DNA of 64,000 nt from Polyangiaceae bacterium (GTDB lineage Bacteria > Myxococcota_A > Polyangia > Polyangiales > Polyangiaceae). The translations under genes and the position numbers were made by a program. How positions within the stretch are numbered: position 1 is the first letter of the stretch; each line of letters starts with the position of its first letter. The DNA is taken from NCBI GenBank assembly GCA_025936045.1, contig JAICUB010000019.1:59179-123178 (forward strand), in the 5' to 3' direction. Below the pieces are notes generated by a model, which saw nothing but the letters and a program-made list of their open reading frames with translations, was not told where the DNA came from and searched no databases. Below, one piece after another: positions 17,167 to 25,114 of this stretch.

Positions 17167-18393
17167 ATGTTGAGTAGCCGTATGATCGTAGGAGCGGTGC
17201 TGTTTTTCGCGGCGGCCGCCTGCCGAACGGGCTCGAAGGCGGGGAGCGAAGCGCATTCGGGTCCGAGTGCGAGCGCGGCCGCGCCGGAAGAGACGATTCA
17301 GGTGGGCCTCATCGCCTCCTTGACGGGGAAGTTCTCGGCGCTCGGCAGCGAGGACAAGAAAGCGGTCGAGCTTGCCGTCGCACAGGCGAACGCGAACGGC
17401 GGGGTGCTCGGCAAGAAGATCTCGCTCCTCACGCGCGACGATCAAACGCTGCCGGACAAATCCGTACTCGCGTACGGCGAGCTCAAGGCGGCAAACGTCG
17501 CGGCCGTCATCGGCTCGGCATTTTCGAACTCGGCCCTGGCCACGATCCCGTTCGCGGATCGCGACGGCATCCCGTACCTCTCGCTCACGCCCGCGGAGGA
17601 GCAGGTGCAGCCCATCAAGCCGTTCGTGTTCGTGATCCCGGCGCTCTCGAACGCGTACGCCGAGCGCTCACTCGAATACATGCAGGCGCAAAAGATCAAG
17701 AAGCTCGCGATCGCTCACGACACCAAGGGCGCCTACGCGGTGGCGGGCTACCGCGCGACGCTGGCCCTTGCTCCTCGTTACGGCGTCGAGATCGTGAAGG
17801 ACGAGGTATTCGAGAGCGCGACCAGCGATTTCAGCCCGATCTTCACCCATCTCAAGGGTTCCGGCGCGCAGGCGTTCCTGTTCTGGGGCACGGGGCCGTC
17901 GGGGGTGACGGTCACGAAGCAGTATGCCGCAGCGAACGTCAAGATCCCGCTCTTCATGACGCCATCGCAAGCGAGCAAGCTGTGGCTCGAGCCCGTCGGC
18001 TCGGCGGGCGAAGGCGTCACCGTGACGAGCGCGATCGGCGTCGTCGGTGACTATCTGCCCGACGGTCCGCAAAAGCGGGTCATCTCGCAGATGGCCGTGC
18101 CGTTTCAGCAGAAGTACGGTTATTCGCCGCCTCAGTTCGCGCAGGACGGCTACAGCGCGTGCCTCCTGCTCTTCGAGGCCATCAAGAAGGCCGGGAGCGC
18201 GAAGCGCGACGCGGTCAGAAACGCGCTCGAGCACCTGACGCTGTTGACGCCGAACGGCGAGTACAAATATTCGCCGACGGACCACTCGGGCCTGACGCGG
18301 GATTTCATCTCCGTCGACGTCGTGAACGGCGGCAAGCTCGTTCCGACGCCGTGGGCCAAGGAGCAGCTCGTGCACACGATTGCGGCCGAATAG
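17167..18393 (+). CDS. Liv-type ABC transporter substrate-binding lipoprotein
   Basis: 408-residue periplasmic binding protein of the branched-chain-amino-acid/aromatic-acid type (Peripla_BP_6). Lipoprotein signal peptide ends at FFAAAACRTG, then a short Ser/Ala spacer and the first lobe beginning IQVGLIASLTGKFSALG. Later segments (AVIGSAFSNSALA, YLSLTPAEEQV, IAHDTKGAYAVAG, SDFSPIFTHLKGSG, FLFWGTGPSGV) match this family. It heads a complete importer (ATPases, permeases). In benzoate and hydroxybenzoate loci such importers carry aromatic acids, which is the inferred ligand here. Confidence 0.87.
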   Translation: MLSSRMIVGAVLFFAAAACRTGSKAGSEAHSGPSASAAAPEETIQVGLIASLTGKFSALGSEDKKAVELAVAQANANGGVLGKKISLLTRDDQTLPDKSVLAYGELKAANVAAVIGSAFSNSALATIPFADRDGIPYLSLTPAEEQVQPIKPFVFVIPALSNAYAERSLEYMQAQKIKKLAIAHDTKGAYAVAGYRATLALAPRYGVEIVKDEVFESATSDFSPIFTHLKGSGAQAFLFWGTGPSGVTVTKQYAAANVKIPLFMTPSQASKLWLEPVGSAGEGVTVTSAIGVVGDYLPDGPQKRVISQMAVPFQQKYGYSPPQFAQDGYSACLLLFEAIKKAGSAKRDAVRNALEHLTLLTPNGEYKYSPTDHSGLTRDFISVDVVNGGKLVPTPWAKEQLVHTIAAE

Positions 18394-18397
18394 GTTC

Positions 18398-19159
18398 ATG
18401 CTGCGCGTCGAAGGGCTCAGCCGTCGGTTCGGTGGAGTCTATGCGCTGCGCGACGTGAGCTTTCGCGTGAGTCCCGGCGAGCTTCGCGGGGTGATCGGGC
18501 CGAACGGAGCCGGCAAGTCCACGCTCTTCAACCTCATCGCCGGACATTTGCGCGCCAACGGCGGGCGCATCTTTCTGGGTGATCGCGCCATCGAGCGGCT
18601 GCCTTCGTACGAGCGCGCCGGGCGTGGCATCGCCATCGTGCACCAGGGCGCGTGCGTCTTTCGCGGCATGAGCGTGCGCGAGAACGTGATGGTGGGGGCA
18701 CATCGGCGGGCACGGCACGGTTTCCTGGAAGCGGCGCTGCGGCTGCCGCGTTTCAGGCGTGAGGAGCGGCGCTTGCGCGACCTTGCCGACGCGCTCCTCG
18801 ACGAGGTCGGGCTCGCGGGTCTCGCCGACCGAGCCGCCGAGTCGCTATCGCTCGGTCATCAGCGCTCGCTGCAGCTCGCGCGCGCTCTCGCGTCCGAGCC
18901 CTCGCTGCTGCTCTTGGACGAGCCGGCGTCGGGCCTGCGCGAAACCGAACGGCGCCAATTTGCGCGGCTCATCGAGCGGCTTCGTGCTCGGGGACTCACC
19001 ATCCTGCTCGTCGAGCACGACGTGCCGCTCGTCACGAGCCTCTCGGACCGGATCACGGTGCTCGACCTCGGCCGCGTGATCGCCGAAGGGACGCCGGCGG
19101 CGATTCGCGAGGATCCAGAGGTCATCAACGCCTATCTCGGGCCGCCGGAGACCCGATGA
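18398..19159 (+). CDS. LivG-type ABC transporter ATP-binding protein
   Basis: 253-residue ABC ATPase. Walker A GPNGAGKST near residue 38, signature region SLSLGHQRSLQLARAL (LSLGH instead of LSGGQ), Walker B LLLLDEP, and the H-loop VEHDVPLV; the long insert after Walker A with HQGACVFRGMSVRENVMVG is typical of LivG. ATG at 18398 lies 4 bases after the binding-protein stop; a TTG codon 18 bases earlier is less likely. Its stop overlaps the LivF gene by 4 bases. Confidence 0.88.
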   Translation: MLRVEGLSRRFGGVYALRDVSFRVSPGELRGVIGPNGAGKSTLFNLIAGHLRANGGRIFLGDRAIERLPSYERAGRGIAIVHQGACVFRGMSVRENVMVGAHRRARHGFLEAALRLPRFRREERRLRDLADALLDEVGLAGLADRAAESLSLGHQRSLQLARALASEPSLLLLDEPASGLRETERRQFARLIERLRARGLTILLVEHDVPLVTSLSDRITVLDLGRVIAEGTPAAIREDPEVINAYLGPPETR

Positions 19160-19830
19160 ACGTCATCGAGGTCGAGGAGCTCTCGGTCCGTTACGGCGTC
19201 GCGACGGCACTCGACGGGGTCTCGTTGCATGTAGCCGCCGGTGAGATGGTCGCCCTCGTCGGCTCGAACGGCGCCGGAAAGTCGACGCTGCTCAACACGC
19301 TGTCGGGCATCGTGCAGAGCGCGCGCGGTCGGGTCGAGGTCCACGGGCAGCTCGCCCACGTACCGGAAGGACGGCAGCTCTTCCCCGACCTCTCGGTGGA
19401 CGACAACCTGCGACTCGGCGCGTTCCGCGTCCGCGAGCGAGACCCGTCCTGGGTTTACCGGCTCTTGCCCGAGCTCGAGCGGACGCGCAGACAGCGAGCG
19501 GGCAGCCTCTCGGGCGGCCAGCAACAGATGGTGGCGATCGGTCGCGGCCTGATGTCGCAACCGGACGTGCTCGCGATTGACGAAATGTCGCTCGGGCTCG
19601 CGCCCATCATCGTGCGGGATTTGTCGCGCATCCTGCTCGAGCTCAACACCGAACGAGGACTCGCCGTACTGCTCGTCGAGCAGAGCGCGCGGCTCGCGCT
19701 CGACCTGTGCCGGCGTGCTTACGTCCTCGAAGCGGGCAGGATTGTCGCGAGCGGCACGACCGGCGAGCTCGCGCAGAGTCCATTCGTGAAGAGCGCATAC
19801 CTCGGCGGGCCGGGCGAACCTTCGTCGTGA
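19156..19830 (+). CDS. LivF-type ABC transporter ATP-binding protein
   Basis: 224-residue second ABC ATPase of the importer, with Walker A GSNGAGKST, the LivF hallmark VPEGRQLFPDLSVDDNL, signature SLSGGQQQMVAIGRGL and Walker B LAIDEMSLGLAP. It overlaps the LivG gene by 4 bases and the permease start (GTGA) by 4 bases, so the five transport genes are translationally coupled. Slightly shorter than typical LivF proteins but complete. Confidence 0.9.
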   Translation: MNVIEVEELSVRYGVATALDGVSLHVAAGEMVALVGSNGAGKSTLLNTLSGIVQSARGRVEVHGQLAHVPEGRQLFPDLSVDDNLRLGAFRVRERDPSWVYRLLPELERTRRQRAGSLSGGQQQMVAIGRGLMSQPDVLAIDEMSLGLAPIIVRDLSRILLELNTERGLAVLLVEQSARLALDLCRRAYVLEAGRIVASGTTGELAQSPFVKSAYLGGPGEPSS

Positions 19831-20687
19831 ACGCCTTCTTCTCCTACGTGTTGCACGGGATCGCCGTCGGCTGCAGCTTCGCGCTGCTCGCCAGCGGGCT
19901 CATCATCATTTACCGGGTGACGCGGGTCGTGAACCTCGCGCAAGGCACCTTTGCGGTCGTCGCCGCGTTCACGGCGGCGACGCTGATGAAAGCGGGGTTG
20001 CCGCACGGGGCAGCCGAGCTCCTCTCCACGCTCGCCGCCGCAGCGCTCGGATTTTTCGTGGGCGTGGTGGCCATCGCCAAGCGCGGCACGAGCTCGCAGG
20101 CGTCACTCATCGCCACCCTGGGGCTCGCGATCTTCGGGTATGCACTCGAAATTCTGATTTGGGGCGATCAGCCTCGTTCCTTTGCCGGGTTAGAGGGAAC
20201 GCTCGAGCTCTTCGGGCTCGAGCTCCCGAAACAGTACGCGCTCATCGTGGTCGCTACGTTGTTGGTGTTCGGCGCGCTCGAGCTGTTCTTCGAGCACACC
20301 TACGCGGGCAAGGCGCTGAGCGCATGCGCGTCCAATCCCTACGCCGCCAAGCTCGTCGGCATCAGCGTCGTCCGAACGGGGCTGCTCGGTTTCGCGCTGG
20401 GCGGGGCGCTCGGCGGCGTCGCCGGCGTGCTCATCACGCCGCTGTCGCCGCTGTCTTACGACAGCGACATATCTCTGTTCGTCAGCGGCTTCGCTTCGGC
20501 GATCATCGCTGGACTCAAGCGCCCTTTGCTCGCGCTCGGCGGCGGGGTTCTCCTCGGCGTCGCCGAAGCGCTCGTCGCCGGCTATTCGAAAGCGTCGTAT
20601 CAGACCGCGTTCGCGCTCACGCTCACGCTCGCGATCCTGGTCGCACAGGGCCTGAGACGCCCGGCCGTTCAGTTGGCCGACGAATGA
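19827..20687 (+). CDS. LivH-type ABC transporter permease
   Basis: 286-residue inner-membrane permease with about eight hydrophobic segments, starting with the GTG at 19827 that overlaps the LivF stop. Recognisable LivH segments are HGIAVGCSFALLASGLIIIYRVTRVVNLAQG at the N-terminus (split here only for description), GKALSACASNPYAAKLVGI, and ASAIIAGLKRP. The Glu-rich loop GLEGTLELFG is periplasmic. Coupled to the LivM gene by a 4-base overlap. Confidence 0.87.
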   Translation: MNAFFSYVLHGIAVGCSFALLASGLIIIYRVTRVVNLAQGTFAVVAAFTAATLMKAGLPHGAAELLSTLAAAALGFFVGVVAIAKRGTSSQASLIATLGLAIFGYALEILIWGDQPRSFAGLEGTLELFGLELPKQYALIVVATLLVFGALELFFEHTYAGKALSACASNPYAAKLVGISVVRTGLLGFALGGALGGVAGVLITPLSPLSYDSDISLFVSGFASAIIAGLKRPLLALGGGVLLGVAEALVAGYSKASYQTAFALTLTLAILVAQGLRRPAVQLADE

Positions 20688-21658
20688 TGCGCAAGGAGAC
20701 CTACGCTTTCTTGATCCTATGCAGCGGCACGGCCTGTGCGTCTGCGTTGCTCGACGAGAGTGCGCTCTCGGTCTACGTCCTCTTCGCACTGACGGCGATG
20801 GTGACCATCGGCGTGTCGCTGCTCATGGGCCAAGCCGGGCAGGTTTCACTCGGCCAGGGAGCGTTCTACGCGTGTGGTGCGTACGCGGCGGGCGTGCTGG
20901 CCACACACGGCGTTCCGAGTCTCGTCGGGCTGCTGGTGGCACCCCTCGCCGCGGCTCTCTTGGCGGCGTTGATCGGTGTGCCACTGCTCGTGCTGCGCGG
21001 GCACCATCTGGCCTTCGCCACGCTCGCCACGCACCTGATCTTTTTGTCCGTCATCGGCGAGCTGGCGATCGCGGGCGGGGACGTGGGGCTCCAGGGCATT
21101 CCGAGTCTTCGCATCGCCTTCTTCGAATTCCGTTCGATCCGGAGCTACGCCTATCTGAGCTCGTTTGCGCTCTTGGGCGTCGCGGTGGTGGCGCACAACA
21201 TCCTCGCCTCGCGGCCGGGCCGCGCGCTGCGAGCGCTCTCGAGCAGCGAGCTCGCGGCCGCGTCGGTCGGGGTTTCGGTAGGGCGCTACAAGCTCGCCGT
21301 GTTTGCGCTGTCCGCTGCCTTTGCGGGGCTGGCGGGCGGCATCTACGCTTTTCACATCGGGTACCTGGCGCCGGGGTCCTTTCCGGTGCTCTTGTCGATC
21401 GAGTACGTCGTGATGGCCGTCGTCGGCGGTCTCGGAACGATCTCCGGCGCGGTGGTCGGTAGCGCGCTCGTGCTGCTCCTGGTCCACGGCCTGAGCAGGG
21501 CGGCGACCATGAGCGGAATGCCGGAAAGCGCGCCCGTGATCCTCTCTTATGCCGTCTATGCGGCGTTCCTGATCCTCGCCGTCCTGTTCCTTCCGGGCGG
21601 CGTTACGTCACTCGTCACGAAGCTCCTCACGCCTCTCCGCCGCGAGTCCAAGGACTGA
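20684..21658 (+). CDS. LivM-type ABC transporter permease
   Basis: 324-residue permease partner with the LivM hallmark LLMGQAGQVSLGQGAFYACGAY near residue 45, RGHHLAFATLATHLIF, and the C-terminal VVGGLGTISGAVVGSAL. Two adjacent ATG codons (20684, 20687) overlap the LivH stop; the first is used. It is the last gene of the uptake operon; a region with two palindromic operator copies follows before the esterase gene. Confidence 0.88.
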   Translation: MMRKETYAFLILCSGTACASALLDESALSVYVLFALTAMVTIGVSLLMGQAGQVSLGQGAFYACGAYAAGVLATHGVPSLVGLLVAPLAAALLAALIGVPLLVLRGHHLAFATLATHLIFLSVIGELAIAGGDVGLQGIPSLRIAFFEFRSIRSYAYLSSFALLGVAVVAHNILASRPGRALRALSSSELAAASVGVSVGRYKLAVFALSAAFAGLAGGIYAFHIGYLAPGSFPVLLSIEYVVMAVVGGLGTISGAVVGSALVLLLVHGLSRAATMSGMPESAPVILSYAVYAAFLILAVLFLPGGVTSLVTKLLTPLRRESKD

Positions 21659-21719
21659 CGGCTTCTCGAGCGGAGCCTCGGCGTCCTGAGCGGCGCGATT
21701 TTTGTAAGCGTATCAAAAA

Positions 21720-21731
21720 CTATTATAGTAC
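21720..21731. promoter_or_regulatory. TACTATAGTA-type palindrome, copy 3
   Basis: CTATTATAGTAC, the reverse complement of GTACTATAATAG, 62 bases downstream of the LivM stop and 170 upstream of the esterase gene. One base off the perfect palindrome, like copy 1. The spacing to copy 4 (124 bases) is close to that between copies 1 and 2 (130 bases). Confidence 0.55.
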
Positions 21732-21843
21732 ATGCGTGCCGGCTCGAATGTTGGCTCCGGCAGGCGCACGGCGACGCGTCGCCGGCGGGAAAAATCCGGC
21801 TTTGCCGCAGTAAGATTGTGCTGCCTGCCTGGACACTCAACAG

Positions 21844-21855
21844 CTACTATAGTAG
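21844..21855. promoter_or_regulatory. TACTATAGTA-type palindrome, copy 4 (esterase promoter)
   Basis: CTACTATAGTAG, a perfect 12-bp palindrome 35 bases before the start of the SGNH-like lipoprotein gene. TATAGT (21848-21853) is well placed as a -10 element for that gene. No clear -35 hexamer at the normal distance. Confidence 0.6.
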
Positions 21856-21889
21856 ATGCTGAGTCCCCTTACGAGGAGCGAGCCCGCCC

Positions 21890-23017
21890 ATGTCGAATCA
21901 CAATCCGAACTCCCATCGTGAAGAGCGGCTGTCCGCGCGTCCGGCCACGGCACGGGTGCGGCACAACGCCCGAAACGCCACGAACACCCCGCGGTGGATA
22001 GCGGCCGCTGCAATCGCCACCGTGTTCATCGGTTGCGGAACGCAAGAGCCGACGCCGCCTGGCGCGGGCGGCAGCGGCATGATGGGCGTAACCGGGGGCA
22101 CGGGAGCAGCTGGCGGCTCGACGGCAACTGGCGGCTCGACGGCAACCGGCGGCTCGACCGCAACCGGCGGCTCGACCGCAACCGGGGGAAGCGGAGGCAC
22201 GGCCTTGGGAGGCGGCGCGGGGGCGTCGTCCGGCGGAAGCAGCGGCAGCGCTGGCACGGGCGGCAGCGGTCAGGCTGGAACCGGCGCGGGTGGTCGCGGC
22301 ATGATGGGCAGCGGGGGCTCGGGCCAGGGCGGCAGGGGCAGCGGCGGGATGAGCGCCACGGGCGGCACTGCAGGAGCAACCGCAGGCAGCGGTGGCAGCG
22401 GTGGCGCATCCGGTACGTGCCAGAAGGGCCAAACGAAGGCCGCCGAGGTCGTGATTATGGGCGAATCGTTCTATGCGATCTCCCCTCAATACATCCAGAA
22501 CCGGATCCAGGACGACGCAAGAAAGGCCGGCTCTCTCGGTGCGAGCGACAGCTACCGCAACGTGGCCGTGAGCGGGCAGAACATGAGCTACATCGCGACC
22601 ACCGAATGGACGGCGGCTACGCAGGGCGGCGCGTCCGTCAAGTTCGTCATCATGGACGGCGGCGGCATCGATTGCCTGTCGGGAGGCTCGACTTGCTCCA
22701 CCTGTTCGAGCACGTTCCAAACCCTGCTCGGCAAGATGGCCACCGCGGGCGTCAAAGACGTGATCTACACGCGCTACCCCGAACCGGGGAACCCGCCGGG
22801 CTCGAACGCTTCGCTGAAGGCCTGCCTCGACGCGACGATGCCGACCATGCAGACGGTATGCGAAGGCTCGACGTCACCTGTCTGCCACTGGGTGGACCTG
22901 AGGCCGGTCTGGGTGAACGGCGACACCACTGACGGGCTCCACCCGACAGAGTCCGGCGGCGAACATGTCGGCGACCTGATATGGTCCGAGATGGTCAAGG
23001 ACTGCCTGGCCCAGTAA
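21890..23017 (+). CDS. SGNH-like hydrolase lipoprotein with Gly-rich linker
   Basis: 375-residue secreted protein. A long charged N-terminus precedes the hydrophobic segment and lipobox-like IGCG near residue 48; about 110 residues of Gly/Ser/Thr linker follow, including four perfect GGSTAT repeats. The globular domain has IMGESFYAIS near its start (block I-like, Gly-Glu-Ser), VVIM and FVIMDGGGIDC (block III-like) and DGLHPTESGGEH near the C-terminus with the Asp-x-x-His of SGNH hydrolases. AGGAG lies 12 bases before the ATG. Operator copies upstream suggest co-regulation with the aromatic locus, where it could release esterified phenolic or acetyl groups (inference). Confidence 0.7.
   Translation: MSNHNPNSHREERLSARPATARVRHNARNATNTPRWIAAAAIATVFIGCGTQEPTPPGAGGSGMMGVTGGTGAAGGSTATGGSTATGGSTATGGSTATGGSGGTALGGGAGASSGGSSGSAGTGGSGQAGTGAGGRGMMGSGGSGQGGRGSGGMSATGGTAGATAGSGGSGGASGTCQKGQTKAAEVVIMGESFYAISPQYIQNRIQDDARKAGSLGASDSYRNVAVSGQNMSYIATTEWTAATQGGASVKFVIMDGGGIDCLSGGSTCSTCSSTFQTLLGKMATAGVKDVIYTRYPEPGNPPGSNASLKACLDATMPTMQTVCEGSTSPVCHWVDLRPVWVNGDTTDGLHPTESGGEHVGDLIWSEMVKDCLAQ
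22112..22183 (+). repeat. Four 18-bp tandem repeats encoding GGSTAT
   Basis: Four in-frame copies of an 18-bp unit (GGCGGCTCGACGGCAACC and one- or two-base variants) in the linker of the SGNH-like lipoprotein. Such near-identical repeats can expand or contract by slippage, changing linker length without shifting the frame. Confidence 0.85.
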
Positions 23018-23051
23018 CCGAACTCGACCGTCGACGAGCGGGTGAGGTAAG

Positions 23052-23068
23052 TTCGTTTAGGTAACGAA
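23052..23068. promoter_or_regulatory. Inverted repeat over the start region of a small lipoprotein gene
   Basis: TTCGTT (23052-23057) and AACGAA (23063-23068) form a 6-bp dyad with a 5-base spacer, ending 3 bases before the ATG at 23072. It covers where a ribosome-binding site would lie, so it could be an operator or an RNA hairpin limiting translation. Confidence 0.35.
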
Positions 23069-23071
23069 TCA

Positions 23072-23536
23072 ATGAGGATCTGTCTGCTTACGACGATGAT
23101 CACGGCCCTGCTCGGCCTCGCCGGCTGCGGCTCGGACAACAAGACGGCACCGACCACGTCCGAGCCGCCTGCGCCATTCGAGCTCGACGGGGCGTGGATC
23201 TATTTGGGCCCGTCCGACGTACCTCACGACCTCACGGTCAAGGATTCCTCGATGGCCTACACGGCCGTGGCCGGGGATTGGGCGTCGAGCTGGACCATCA
23301 AAGCGTACGACAACCAGCTTCATCAATTCCAAATCGTCTTCGGCTCGGGCACAGGGACGTACCTTCCCGTCGGGCAGAGCCTGAGCGGAACCTACGACCT
23401 CAGCGGTCCGCTTCTGACGGTTCAATTGGCGCAAGGGCTGGGCTCGTACCCGCCTTTGCAGGACGCCGGCACCTGCACCGGCGGGACGGACGGCGCCGCC
23501 GTCCCGGACTGCAGGCTCTACATCAAGCAGAACTGA
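23072..23536 (+). CDS. Small lipoprotein of unknown function
   Basis: 154-residue secreted lipoprotein: signal peptide with lipobox LLGLAGC at residues 13-19, then a short low-complexity spacer and a compact beta-rich domain (ELDGAWIYLGPSDV, AVAGDWASSWTI, QFQIVFGSGTGTYLPVG, LSGTYDLSGPLLTVQ) with two Cys near the C-terminus. The repeated 'GxW/GTYDLSGP' pattern recalls lipocalin-like or META-type folds but I cannot assign a family. It follows the SGNH-like gene by 54 bases on the same strand and converges on the second feruloyl-esterase-like gene. Confidence 0.7.
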   Translation: MRICLLTTMITALLGLAGCGSDNKTAPTTSEPPAPFELDGAWIYLGPSDVPHDLTVKDSSMAYTAVAGDWASSWTIKAYDNQLHQFQIVFGSGTGTYLPVGQSLSGTYDLSGPLLTVQLAQGLGSYPPLQDAGTCTGGTDGAAVPDCRLYIKQN

Positions 23537-23539
23537 GAA

Positions 23540-23565
23540 ACGGCTCGGGACCCTCGTCGAGCCGT
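23540..23565. terminator. Bidirectional hairpin between convergent genes
   Basis: Perfect 8-bp inverted repeat ACGGCTCG (23540-23547) / CGAGCCGT (23558-23565) with a 10-base loop, in the 37-base gap between convergent genes. Preceded by GAGAAA and followed by a weakly T-containing stretch; typical of terminators in GC-rich genomes. Confidence 0.5.
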
Positions 23566-23573
23566 CCGTCTCG

Positions 23574-24914
23574 TTAGAACTGTTTCAAGAACTTCCAGGC
23601 TTCGCCCGGACCCCAGCTCCCCTGCGATTGCCCCGTATCCGGATACGGCGTGTGCGGGCCGACGAAGGAACAGAACTCCACGGGGTAGCCGCTCATGCAG
23701 CCGCTGATGTTCGTGCAGACGTGGCTCCCCGTCGCCTGCGTGGGCGTCGCCCAAGTGCACCCGTTGACGGTCGCGAAGTTCTGCGCCATCGAGACGCCGC
23801 CCGAGTACTGGAGCACGTTGTCCTGAGTGCCGTGTGAAGCGTAGTAGGCGACCTGCTTCTTCGGCGGGCAGGGCCCGGCGGTGATCTGGGGAGATCCGGA
23901 GTAGACGGCGACGCCTCGAATGTAGCCGTTCGCCTCGCCGAGCGGCCGTGCACACGCCGTCTCGTAAGACATTGCGGCGCCGTAGCTCCACCCCGTCGCG
24001 AAGATGTGATTGGTGTCGACGCAGAAGTTCTCCTCGATCTGCGCCACCACGGCGTCCGCGAGCGCGAGGTCGGAATCATTCGGGTTCGGCCATCCGCAGC
24101 TGCTCTCACCGCTTCCGGTTCCGGAGCACGGCGCCCCGTTGAGCTGCCCGTTGGGCGCCACGAAGATCGTCGTGTTGTCGGACAAAGGCAGTAAGCCGTA
24201 ATATTGCCAACTATAGTTCTGGATGTCGTTTCCGTCGCGCTGGTGGAAGGAAATGACGAGCTTGTACGGGTGAGTATCGTCGTAATTGGTGGGGACACTC
24301 AGGATGTACCGGCGCTGCATGCTTGCGGCGGTGATCGAGATGGGCTTACCGTTATTGTACTGATTGCTGGGAATGCCCGGCGCCTTGCCACAGCCAGCCG
24401 ACATCCCGGTCGTCCCCGAGCCCCCCGCTCCGGCGCCGGCCCCCGCAGCTCCTTGTCCGGCAGCACCCCCGCCCGCGCCGGCCATGCCCCCAGCTGCGCC
24501 GCGCCCCGCGCTAGCGCCGGCCGTTCCCATGCCGCCGCCGCCCCCCATCCCGCTCCTTCCGGCGCCCGTGCCGCCCGCGCCGCTCGAGCCCGCGCTCACT
24601 CCGCCGGCGCCGCCCATGGTCGGTACTCCGCCGCTCCCGCCCGAGGCGAGCGTCCCTGCAGCGCCGGCGGAGCCTGATTTACCGCCCGAGCCGGAAGTTC
24701 CGCCCGCGCTCAAAGTACCACCGGAGCCACCAGCACCGGGCGAACCGCTCGAGCCCCCCGAGCTGACCGTTCCACCTGATGCCGCTCGGCCGCCCGCTCC
24801 CGTCCCACCCGTGCCGGGACCCTCGGGGCTTGGGTTGGATGACGTGCACCCGTACGCAAGCGCAACGGAGCTTGACCAGATTGCGACCTGCAGGAGCGAA
24901 TTGGATTGAGACAT
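23574..24914 (-). CDS. CE1/PHB-depolymerase-like esterase lipoprotein (second copy)
   Basis: 446-residue secreted esterase, paralogous to 1656-2891. Start at 24914 (MSQSNSLLQV) gives a lipoprotein signal ending ALAYGCTSS; residues of about 30-195 are a Gly/Ala/Ser linker. The catalytic domain begins near ISITAASMQRRYILSVP and carries the nucleophile elbow GWSYGA, GTQDNVLQY (acid) and VGPHTPYPD (His). YKLVISFHQRDGND corresponds to the oxyanion region. Both copies end FLKQF. Together with the arabinofuranosidase it suggests extracellular release of ferulate- or coumarate-type acids; other ester substrates remain possible. Confidence 0.78.
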   Translation of the reverse strand: MSQSNSLLQVAIWSSSVALAYGCTSSNPSPEGPGTGGTGAGGRAASGGTVSSGGSSGSPGAGGSGGTLSAGGTSGSGGKSGSAGAAGTLASGGSGGVPTMGGAGGVSAGSSGAGGTGAGRSGMGGGGGMGTAGASAGRGAAGGMAGAGGGAAGQGAAGAGAGAGGSGTTGMSAGCGKAPGIPSNQYNNGKPISITAASMQRRYILSVPTNYDDTHPYKLVISFHQRDGNDIQNYSWQYYGLLPLSDNTTIFVAPNGQLNGAPCSGTGSGESSCGWPNPNDSDLALADAVVAQIEENFCVDTNHIFATGWSYGAAMSYETACARPLGEANGYIRGVAVYSGSPQITAGPCPPKKQVAYYASHGTQDNVLQYSGGVSMAQNFATVNGCTWATPTQATGSHVCTNISGCMSGYPVEFCSFVGPHTPYPDTGQSQGSWGPGEAWKFLKQF

Positions 24915-25114
24915 ATGCTTCTTGGGCCGGCCCGAGTGCATCGGTGCAACTGACGAACCGGCTGCAGGATCGCAGTGGCGCCAAGGAGCAGCTTCCGTCG
25001 ACATCACGACTGCCGCCGCTCGCCATCCCTGGCTAGCGAGCGCCGTCGTGCGTGCTTGCTTTTTTTGACGGAAGAGGCACTACGGCGGGCCTCGACAGAG
25101 CACGCCTTCGCGCC

